64,000 bases of DNA from assembly GCA_038049695.1 (NCBI GenBank), contig CP142458.1:41943501-42007500 (forward strand), in the 5' to 3' direction. A model generated the notes under the pieces. That model saw only the letters and a program-made list of their open reading frames with translations, made no database searches and was not told where the DNA came from. The stretch comes from Cinnamomum chago (lineage: Eukaryota > Streptophyta > Magnoliopsida > Laurales > Lauraceae). Shown piece after piece: positions 11,501-23,500 of the stretch (its first letter is position 1; every line of letters begins with the position of its first letter). A program made the translations under genes and the position numbers.

Positions 11501-14500
11501 ACCGCCTATTAACTACTACCCACCTTCAAAACTTTTATCCAAACTGCCTGTCATCTTAAAGAGTTGGTCAAAGTGAGGCTTACAATACAAAACACCCTCA
11601 AAGGAGGAATAGTTACTGAGCTGTAAAAGATGTTTGAATGTCAGGATCAAGAAGGATGTCGAGACAAGAAAAAAAGAAAAAAATTATTAAGTGTTCAAAA
11701 CTGGGTTCATAGTTCATCAATAGAAGAACATTACAACTACTGTCTCTCAGGCATTGCATATAGATAAAAGTGATATCATTGCACAATTTGCAAATGTACA
11801 ATCAATTACAGGCATTCCAGAGCAAATCAGGTTATCACAGCTTGGAATCAACAAGTCAGTGCACTTCAATGATTACTTAAACAATAAAAAATGGTATTAT
11901 AAACAAATAAAGCTCTTAGAAGTGAGAAATTTAAAAAAAATGGAAAAATAGGTAAAAAGGAATGGTTCATTTATATCCAACAATTCTAATATATAGTAGG
12001 CAATAACAATGCCTACCGAAATTGTTGATCTGGTGGAATGGCATTGATAGATTACCCCTTTGATGACTTGATAGTTTTCTTATATTCGTTATAACTTAAA
12101 TTTAACTAGCAGCCCAGAGCAAAACATTACACAAGCCCTTGCATTAAGGAAGTCCACTTCCAGGTTTGATGGGAATGCTACAACAGAAAGAGGAGACAAT
12201 ATATTGTCAACCTCCAACGCAGTGCTAGAATGATCAAAGGATAAGGAACTAGAAATGCTCTCAAATTTCAGCTTCAATGGAATGGAATTCCACATGCCAA
12301 TCGCCCACCAGACTGATAGTTATAATAATTCCCATACAACCATTTAATGTCTGGCTACTGGTTACTGCAAAGACTCAAGACAATAGTTTGCTCACATACA
12401 ATAGTTTGCAAAGGGACAAAAAAGAATGCCGGATTGTATCAGCCCCTTCCTATTCCACATGAGCCTTGGCAAGATCTAAGCATGGATTTTGTCTTGGGGT
12501 TACCAAAGACTTTAAGAAGGGTAGATTCTATTTTTGTTGTAGTGGACAGGTTTTCCAAAATGGCACACTTTATTCCTCGTGCAAATACAACAGATGCAAG
12601 AAAGGTTGCCACCCTTTTCTTCAAAGAGATTGTTCGTTTTCATGGCCTACCCAAGACTATAGTGTCGGACAGAGATACTAAGTTCATGAGCTTCTTTTGG
12701 AAAACTTTATGGCTTATGATGAAGACAAAGCTCCAGTACTCCAGTGCCTACCATCCTCAGGCTGATGGCCAGACTGAGGTCGTCAATCACAGCTTGGGTA
12801 ATCTTCTTCGATGTCTCGTCGGATAATACATTGCCTCATGGGATCTTATCTTACCCATGGCGGAGTTTGCCTATAATAAACTCCGTAAATAGATCAACTG
12901 GAAGATCACCATTTGAAGTTGTCACATGAATTCAGCCGCATCTTTCGATTGACCTGAGTCCTTTACCAGCTGACGCCAAGCCTAGCCAAGAAGCCGAACA
13001 ATTTACCCGGCACATGAAGGACGTTCATGATGAGGTCCGTCAACAGATTGACAAAAGCAATGACACTTACAAACATCACGCGGACACTCGAAAGCGCCAT
13101 GTTGAATTTAATGAAGGAGACATGGTCATGGTACGAATTAAGCCTGAACGATTTCCCATTGGCACTTACAAGAAGCTCTATCCCAAAAGTGCAGGTCTGT
13201 TCAAGATTCTGAAGAAAATCAGCTCAAATGTCTGTGCTCGATCTTCCGCCAGACATGAATATCAGTTCTACATTCAATGTCGAAGATCTCACAATTTATC
13301 ATGGGCATTATCAAGATGAATCGTGTGAAGAGCAAGATATCCGGCTTCCCATAGTTCCAGCTCTTCGAGAAGAAATTGAAGATGTCTATGATGACCAGCT
13401 AGTGTCAACAAAGACTGACGGATATCACAAGTTTTTGGTCAAGTGGAAAGGTAAACCATTTTCGGAAGCTACATGGATCACCGCCACAAATTTTCAGCGA
13501 CTCAATCCGGATTTGTACGAGAGGTACCAAGCTGACAACTCGCCAGAGTCGAGTTTTTTTCAAGCCGAGAAGAGTTGATGCAGGCCAGACCAATGGGCCC
13601 CGTTTGAAAGTTTATTCCAGAAGGCCCAAAGCCCATAAGTCCCAACAATAAAGAAATTTTCCAAGATTTCTATATCGATAGTTTCCTATTCTAATAGATT
13701 TCTAGAATTAGTAAATTTCTTAGAGTTGAGTAATTATTGTAATTAGGCAGTTTCTAAGTTTTCTAGATTTATCAGAGTTGTGGAGTTTCTAAAATTATAT
13801 AGCTTGATTACTAAAATTAGGTTGAGACTCTATTATATAAAGGATGTAATCCCTTCTCTTGGGATATACAGAAATTAATGAAAATTTGAGTTTGCTCATC
13901 GTGTGTGTTTCTCTCTTATCTGTGGTGTGAGACCAAGACATCCTACCTTAAGCCGTTTGGCTTGGATGAAGAAATGACAAAGATAGGCCAACAATAAGAA
14001 GAAAAATGAAAGACCTAGGTTGGTATTTTGACCATATCTTTTTACTTGGGTGTCCGATTGAGGTGATCTCAGAAGCATTGGAAAGTTTGTTCTAACATCT
14101 ACAAATCATATTTCACAACATTTTTCCCAATTCGGACGTTTCGGGGGTCCAAATTGCACATCAATTTGGGGACTGTTTTCTAACACGAGAATTACATTCA
14201 TATGTTCATATTTCCATTCTTGTAAAGTCCCACATTGGAAAGAAACCAAAAAGAGCAAGGCAAATGTCTCTATATAAGGAAGGGAGCTCTAGGCATTAGA
14301 TACACAAGCAAGGAGAGCCCCCTCCTCTTTACTTAGGCTATTCATGTAATTGAGAGCAATTGTAGAGAGAAAGTGAGAAAAGCTTTGTAAAATTTAAAGA
14401 TTTGTAATGAAAGCTTTGTCTTCTCCAATGGGTGGCTAATCTCTTTGATTGGATCTTCTAGATGAAGCTAAGTTGATCCTATTCCTTTTGCTTATGCTCT

Positions 14501-17500
14501 TTATTTTAATTCCCTTGTTTATGTGCTTAATATGTTAGAATAGATTTGTCTTCATTGCATTGTGCAACCTTTCATGTTTTTTTTTTTTTTTTAGCATTCT
14601 TTTTACTATCTATGCTTAGGTTTGATAAATCATGCGTAGGAGTAAATATCTTTTGATGGTTTATGCTTACTTTTGATAGATAGTCATTAGGAATCTTTTC
14701 TTTTATAAAGGGAAGAAAATCTTGGCTATTAGATTGTTAATTTCTATCTTAGAGCTTTAAAGTTATATTTTCCAAATCTAAGCATTGATTTGTCATTAGA
14801 TTTCAGTGTTTCTTTAGGAAAAGAGAAGAGCATTAGTATTGGATTAGTGTCACTTAGTGGATTCTAGATGGTTCAATCTATCCATTAGTATTGTTTATTG
14901 TTTATTTTACTTACTTTTGTTTGATTCTATTTACATTCTCACACACTTATTCACTTGTTTTAATTCTCACACTCCATTTGCATTTGTTAGCTATATTTGA
15001 GTTCATAGTTCTTTTCATTAATCATTGTTATTTTCCTTGTAACGATCCTTGTGGGAACGGTATTCGGACTTCCATAGTCTATATTACTTGAGGCAACCGT
15101 ATACTTGCGGAAAATCGGCAAACATTGGCTACCTCCTTCATTCCCTGCGCTGCTTCAATGATCCCTTTGATTAGTTATTTTCCTTCCTTTGTATTTCTAA
15201 TCCCGCATTTGTAAGCTATAATAAACAAGAACACAAGTCGACGGGAAATGGCACCCAAAATGATTTTTCCGGGTCTTCTTCTGCCTCCAAGTCCTAATGG
15301 TCACTCCATGTTTTTCTGGACTACTACGAGGATCCACCATCCTGTCGTTGTATGCAGATGATATTATCAAAATTGGGGGTGATTCTGTCAGAATTAATGT
15401 CCTTAAAAGGTATCTCATTCAAAACTGTCACATGAAAGATCTTAGCCACCTGACTTGTTTTTAAGGATCGGAAAATTACTTAGTTCGATGTTGGTACTTA
15501 CGTAAATTAGCACAAGTATGGTGAAGATTAGAGCTAAAAGTGAAATACCGAGCTATAGAGGTAGTCCTTTACTCATCCAAATCTATATTGTCGTGTTGTC
15601 CAAAGTCTAATTTGTGAGTCAATTTGTATCTATCCCTCACCAGTCCCATCTTATGATTCATCACATCAACCAATATCACAGTCATTGTTGATCGAGGATT
15701 ATTCTAGTCTTCTGTATTACCACTTTTAACTTTGTAAGACCCCAACCCGAGTGACCTCGATTAGTATTGATTAAGTCGTGTTTTAGTTCTAAGCGTGATT
15801 AGTGATTTTGATTAGTTGGGAATAGAATAGTTTTGTTATAGTTTTGGGGAATTTTGAGTGCTTTGTGATTAATGGGACCCTTTGGGGGTTCCTATTATGA
15901 CTTTGCGTTTGCTTGAGAGATTTTCTGAGATTCTCACTGTAATCAATGCTTTCTTAAAATTCTTGATCAACCCAATTGTCAATCAAGGATTCATCAGGCA
16001 ATTAAAATTACATGTATGCATCCTAGATTAGCTGACACCAACATAGTTGGGAAAAGGCTTTGATGATGATTGTTTTCAACCAAGATCCAGTGGTTTATCA
16101 CATTTACTACAATCTATGGATCACAAATCTAGAATCCCGTTGGATTATGCTTACATTCCTTCGATCAAATCCTCGACTATTGTTCCGCACATCTAATGTC
16201 CTACAAACCAATCATCACACTTCCACCGCTCATCATATTATCAAATCACTATTAGATGGTTCTGTAGCGGTTGTCAAGGATTTATCAAAGAAAACTTTTG
16301 TTGGATTTTATCACAACATAATATTGCACATTTCCTACCACAAGACACCAAACCGACGTCTCCACACAGGTAGGTTATTCCCATGATGATATCGCAACTT
16401 ATGAGGTCATACAATGCATTTTCAGAAGACATCCTAAATCCAAATAAATAAATAAATAAAAAGTCTAGATACCACTGTCCTTTTACATTGATTAACACCT
16501 CTTTGAACCATTGGATTGTCTTTCTTTCACTGCCACTACATAGTGCTTGTTGCAAAGAACTCGCAAATGAGGATGGATTGTGATTTTGAGTCCGGATGGC
16601 CTAGATATCGCCAATCGAAGTTTAAATGGTCAATATGCTCCCTACTTTCATCAGCACCCATGTCAGCACCCGCGTCGCCGTGTTGGGTCACCACTTGCTT
16701 GCATCACCAAGTATGTCGTTTTCTGCTCCACCACTTGGGCTAAAAGGAGATCAGGTCCGGTAGCTTCTGTTAGGCTTGCTAACACTGAAAGCAAAAGGAG
16801 GGCGGGAGCCCTCGGCTCGTCCACCGAGGCCAGGATGAAGGGAAACGGCTGTGTTGTCCCTGTTGGTGTTATCGGGTAGCTAGGTTGCATCACAACCCTA
16901 GCTCGGCTTCCCGGCTGAAGCAACGCGGGGAAGGACGTCTTGGTCTCACACCACAGACAGATAACCAAGAGAAAAACTCAAGGGTAAATTTTATTAATCA
17001 ATGAACTTCTCCCTTAAAGAGGGATTACAATCCTTTATATAGATTCATACTCCAACCTATTCTTGGAAATAACTCTAATTAAAATAAGCACTAAATCAAA
17101 TAAGAGAAGCTTTCTAATTAATCTCCCAATTATTCCTAAAATTCAGCTAATACTAAAATAGATACTCTTGCATGATTTGAAGATCTTTTTATGGGCTTGG
17201 GCCCAATGGACTGCCAGACCAAGGATCTGGCCTGCATCAGTTCCCCCCCTCTTGGAGGCAACTCATCCTCGAGTTCAGTAGATGATCGCCGGGGTCGAAG
17301 ATCAAACGCACAAACTTTTGATTATCTTGTGGATCTTCATATGGTGTGTAAGCTTCACTTAAGCGTTTACTCCACGAAAATTTTAGATATTGCCCCTTTT
17401 GATGGTGGGAGTTTGCATGGACTTGTGTGTCAAGCCAAGCCCAGGCCCATTTTGGGCCCAGTCTTCATATCTTGTTGTAAAACATATTTTTAGGATCTAG

Positions 17501-20500
17501 ATAAGGATACTAGCATGTAATCAGGGCATTCAGCCCATTTAGATAAGAATAGTAGCATGTAAACAGGGATTCAGCCCCTTTATAATGAGAACAGTCGATC
17601 AAGACTGGATATATATTTTGACAAGCAAACATCAGTGTATTCCATCTCTCCAAAGCTGTCATGGTATCAGAGCAGGGTCGATCATCTATGATCTTCTCCT
17701 AAATCATCTTCCAACCATTGGAAGCCCATCTATGATCATCTGTGATCATCCTCGTCAGCCAGATTATCTCTGATCTTCCCTGATCATCTCAGATCAGACG
17801 TGGCCCACCTGTGATCATCACCAACACATCAGGGGAATATTACCATCTTGGTCGCCTGGAGCTTCTTGGTTTTCTGAAGATTTTTTCCTGATTTTTTTAT
17901 CATCAGAGGTAGGTTTTCTACCATTTATTGTGAAAATTCATTCTTTCCCAATAGTTTTCATCTCGGCCATCCTGGATCTGGATTTGATGCTCATGGGACC
18001 ACCTCCAGTAGTTGCAGAAAACTCATCTCTTCTCATCCCCACACTCTGATCTGTGTCCAGATCACCAAGTGGGGCCCACGTGTGGAATGTTCCACTGACG
18101 ACAGGGACGTTTTACATCCCTGTGACTGTGCATGCTTCTGTTTGATACTGTCGCTCTGTTTTTTTGTTACTGCTGATGCCTACTGTTGATTCCTGCTGGT
18201 TATTGGTGGATTTCTACTGCTGATTCCTGCTGCTTATTGGTCTGATCTATTGATTACTGCTGCTTATTGGTGGATTTCTACTATTTTTCTTTACTTTTGT
18301 CTACTGGGAACTGATCTGGATTTCTACTGCTTTTGTCTGCTGATTGCTCTCTGTTATTATCAATTGTGACTGTGGTCTATTTCCAGACTGCTCTGTGTGT
18401 ACTTCTTACTAGACTATTAGTAATGGAAAAACATGAGATCACTCTGATTCGCTTTGATGGAATTATCCCTCGTGGGCCTTCCAATTTCAAATTTACTTGG
18501 AAGGAAAAGAACTATGGACTCACATTGATGGATCTGAACCTCAACCTGTGGAGGATGATAAGAAAATTTTAGCTTGGAAGACAAAGGATGCTAAAATCAA
18601 GACTTGGTTGCTGGGCTCTGTTGAGCCACATTTTATTCTCAACCTCAAACCCTGCAAAAATGCTCGTGAAATGTGGGACTATCTTAAGAAAATTTATCAA
18701 CAGGGCAATGCTGCTCGCCAGTTTCAATTGGAACTTGAAATCTCTCAATTCACTCAAGGCACCCAGTCTATTCAGCAGTATTACAATGGCTTCCGCAGAC
18801 TGTGGTCTGAATATGATGAGATTAAGTTTTCCTCGGTATTTGCAGCCCTTCTTCCGGAATTACTTCCATTACAGCAAAGTAGTCATCGGGATCAACTTCT
18901 CATGAAACTTCGTATGGAGTTTGAAACAGTCAGATCGAACTTGATGAGCAGGGCTCCTCTTCCCAGCTTGGATGTCTGTCTTCAGGAGCTTCTGCGTGAA
19001 GAACAACGTCTGGCTACTAAAACTACTCTGGAACAACAGAGATCTACTGAGGCTCCATTTGCCTATGTTGCTACAGCTAGACGACCTCCTCGGGACATCA
19101 GTCAAGTTCAGTGCCATAACTGCAAAAAATATGGTCACTATGCGAATCAATGCAAGGCAAGAATTTGCAGATATTGTAAGGCCACTGGTCATGTTATTGA
19201 CGAATGTCGGAAGAAGGCTCGCAATTCTACTTCCTGCAATTATGTGCAGTCAGGCCCTGGTATTTCCACAGTGTCGTCAGCTACTACTGCTTACACAGTG
19301 ACCACTCCACCATATGCATCATCTGACTTTCGTGGTTCTCTGCAGTATGATCCCTCCTCACAGCCTGGTTCCTCATCACAGTCTGAGTCTCCTGCTCCTC
19401 TCACCCCTGAGATAGTTAACCAAATGATCATCCATGCCTTAGCATCCATGAACATCGCAGGTACTGGAACCTCTCTTTCCAATACGTGGTACTTAGATTC
19501 TGGTGCAAGTAACCATATGACCTCTTCACCCATAAACTTACAAAATGTCGTTCCTTACTCTGGTCATCTTACGGTTCAAGCTGCCAACGGAGATTATCTT
19601 CCCATCACCTCTGTTGGTGATACCCCTGGCCCTTTACCCTTAACCAATGTTTTAGTTTCTCCTCATCTTGCTACCAATTTGGTTTCTGTGGGTCAACTTG
19701 TTGAAAATAATTACAATGTCTCTTTTTCTTCTACTGGTTGTGTTGTGCAGGACCAGGAGTCGGGGGAAGTGATCGCGAGGGGGGCCTAAGCGTGGAAGAC
19801 TTTTTTCCTTACTAGTGTCTTCATTTATTCATGATAAAACTTTACATCAGTTATTTTGTTTTTTCATTCAGAATAATTCTCGATTGTGGCATAATAGACT
19901 TGGTCATCCGAATGCTTCTACAATGTCTACTTTATTTCAATCTGGATTAATAAATAAACCTGTTATTTCTGCTTCTTTTGAATGTGATGCTTGTAAATTA
20001 GGAAAGAGTAAAACTTTACCCTTTCCACACTCTAACACACAGAGCACTGCCTGTTTTGACTTAATTCACAGTGATGTTTGGGGCATTGCTCCGACCCTTT
20101 CACATAGTCATTTCAAGTACTTTGTCACATTCATTGATGACCACAGCAGATTTACTTGGATTTATTTATTACATTCGAAGTCTGATGTTCTTCATGCATT
20201 TAAATTTTTTGTTCAATATGTTGAAAACCAATTCTCTAAATGCATTAAGACTTTGCGCTCAGCCTCAGGGGGGGAGTATGTTTCCAAGGATTTTCAATCC
20301 TTTTTAAACACTAAGGGAATCATTTCTCAACGTACATGTCCGTATACTCCACAACAAAATGCAGTAGCGGAACGGAAAAACAGACATCTTCTTGATGTCA
20401 CTAGAACTCTTCTGATTGAAGCATCTGTTCCCCCTCGTTTTTGGACTGAAGCTCTCACCACAGCTGTCTATCTCATAAACCGCCTTCCTTCACCTACCAT

Positions 20501-23500
20501 TGCACATTTAACGCCTCATTTTAAATTGTTTGGTCATCATCCTGTGTTTGATCACCTACATACCTTTGGTTGTGTTTGCTTCGTTCATTTACCTCCCACC
20601 GAAAGAACGAAACTAACAGCACAATCTCGCAGGTGTGCTTTTTTGGGTTATGCCACTAATCAAAAAGGTTTTGTTTGTTATGATCCCATTGGTCGTCGTA
20701 TCAGGGTTTCTCGAAATGTTATTTTCTTTGAAAATCAATATTTCTTCCACTCACATGGACTGTTCTCATCCCTCTTCACCAGCTCTATTACCAGGTTTTT
20801 CGGATCCAACCTCTGTTACTAGGTTTAATCCTGCTTTTGTCTACCACCGTCGGGAGAAACCTCCCATTGCAGCTGGCCCTCCCCCTGATCCTCCACCGAC
20901 AACTGGTTCCACACCTACTCCTACCTTACGTCGCTCCTCCAGACATTCTAGACCGCCTGATAGGTATGGATTTTCCCATACTTCTTTGATGACCACTCTA
21001 TCTTTTATCTCTATCCCAAGTTCTTATTTGCAGGTTGTCCATCAAGATTGCTGGAACCAGGCCATGAAGGAGGAATTGGATGCATTGGATCAGAATCACA
21101 CCTGGGATATTGTGGAGTGTCCTTCAGCGGTTAAACCCATCGGTTGTAAATGGATCTACTCGATCAAGCTTAAATCTGATGGGTCATTGGATAGACACAA
21201 AGCTAGACTTGTGGCACTCGGAAACAGACAAGAGTATGGCATTGACTATGAGGAAACTTTTGCACCTGTGGCAAAAATGACATATGTTCGGTTACTTCTC
21301 GCCATTGCTGCCTCTAAATCCTGGCCTTTATACCAAATGGATGTCAAAAATGCATTTCTTCATGGGGATCTGCAAGAAGAAGTCTATATGCGGATACCAC
21401 AAGGCGTCCCCTCTCCCTCAAAGAGGTCTGTCTGTCGCCTGCGCAAATCGCTTTATGGTCTAAAGCAAGCTCCTCGAGCATGGTTTGAAACCTTCAGGGG
21501 TCGATTGTGCGAGAGTGGCTTTAACCAGAGTCCTTATGATCCCTCTCTTTTTTTATGCAACACATCTACTGGTGTTACTGTGCTTCTCGTCTATGTTGAC
21601 GATATCATTATCACTGGCACGGATGATGGTATGATCAAAACTCTCCAAGCTTCTCTCAGGGATTCATTCCGTATGAAGGATTTGGGCCCTTTGCATTATT
21701 TCTTGGGCTTAGAGGTGCATCAATCTCCCAAAGGTCTCTTTGTTAATCAACACAAATACACATTAGACCTTATCGAGTTGGCTGACCTCCATGATTCTTC
21801 ACCTGTTGATACACCTGTCGAGGTAAATCTCAAACTGAGTAAAGATGACGGCGATCTTCTTCCTGATCCTCATACATACCGGCGCCTGGTAGGAAGTCTT
21901 GTCTATCTCACCATCACTCGCCCTGACATATCCTATGCTGTCAATCTTGTGAGTCAGTTCATGACTGCTCCTCGACACCTTCATTTGACAGCTGTCAAGC
22001 GCATTATCCGCTATCTGCTCAGAACTGCCTCTCGGGGTTTATATTATCCCAAGGATAATCCACTGCATCTAACTGCTTATGCGGATGCTGACTAGGCTGG
22101 CTGTCAAGACACGCGTCGTTCTACCACTGGTTGGTGCATGTACCTTGGAAATTCGCTCATTTCTTGGAAATGCAAGAAACAAGAACGTGTGTCCAGATCT
22201 TCCACCGAAGCTAAATATCGGGCAATGTCTTCTGCTTGTTCTGAAATCTTATGGCTACGGGGCCTTCTTTCGGAACTTGGGTTCACTCAAACCTCTCCTA
22301 CTCCATTGCATGCTGACAATACTGGGGCTATCCGAATCACTGAAAATCCCGTTTTTCATGAACGTACAAAACATATCGAAGTTGACTCACTTTATTCGGG
22401 ATGAATATAAGCGGGATGTCATTAGTCTACCTCATGTTTCTACAGAGTTTCAGTTTGCAGATATCTTCACTAAGGGACTCCCTCGGCCTCGACATCAATT
22501 TCTTGTTTCCAAATTGCTGCTTTATGACTCCCCAGCATCAATTTGAGGGGGGGTGTCAAGCCAAGCCCAGGCCCATTTTGGGCCCAGTCTTCATATCTTG
22601 TTGTAAAACATATTTTTAGGATCTAGATAAGGATACTAGCATGTAATCAGGGCATTCAGCCCATTTAGATAAGAATAGTAGCATGTAAACAGGGATTCGG
22701 CCCCTTTATAATGAGAACAGTCGATCAAGACTGGATATATATTTTGACAAGCAAACATCAGTGTATTCCATCTCTCCAAAGCTGTCATTGCGCTCGAACA
22801 AATTGATGCTTGGATTTCTGAATTTGTACCATCTGTTCATAATCTCTTGATATTAAGAGTTGATTCCTGAAGATGAAATCAATGTGGGGAATCTCAACGA
22901 TTTGATCCTCTTTTTCATCATTCGAAACAATAGCATGTGGTTTTGATGATTTAATTGGCTCTTCAGGAATTGAAGATATGATGAAATCTACCAGTTGATT
23001 AGGCTCTTGGTTGACTACTTTCAATTCTTCAAAGTCCACCTTTGCTTCCTTCGTTGCTTGCACTTCCTGATCATCAATTTCTTTGTCTTCCAATGTACTT
23101 AAAGTAGTATCCGGTGGAGGAGTTTTGTCAATCACGTCATCTGAATTTGTTGGGAAATCATTTGTTTCTTGCTTTTGTTCTTCAACATCAGCTTTGATAA
23201 TCTCCATGACTGGTTCCACCATAGGGACTTTTGTGGTTTGCGGAGACTTTTCTTCTTGCAGCTTAGCTTTTCGAAGGCAATGGCATTTTATCGAGTGTTC
23301 GACACGGATTGCTTCCCAAAATGCCTCGTGCATATCTTTGCATTCTTTCTTCATATTTTTCAATATGCTCAGACACAAACCTTTGAGAAACTGATTGAAA
23401 TCAAGTGTCTTGCCCAAGTCACATAAATAGTGTAGCCTTTCAAATTCATTGGCATATTGTTCGACGGACAATGTTCCTTGTGTTAAACTAAGATACTGTG

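Larger units (their letters stand above)
17428..22787 (+). mobile_element. Ty1/copia retrotransposon, structurally complete
   Basis: Two 234-bp LTRs (17428-17661, 22554-22787) starting TGTCAAGCC and ending GCTGTCA differ at one position by eye. Primer site TGGTATCAGAGC at 17662-17673 and polypurine tract GAGGGGGGG before 22554. The flanks TTGTG (17423-17427) and TTGCG (22788-22792) are a 5-bp TSD with one change. The coding region has several frame breaks and a nonsense codon, so the copy itself cannot be autonomous. It sits in element N in LIM intron 1, sense opposite to LIM. Confidence 0.95.

Noticed and set aside
16580-16968. Frames of about 100 codons on both strands
   Set aside because: Opposite-strand frames in a GC-rich patch; no domain, and one simply begins in the LTR of element N.
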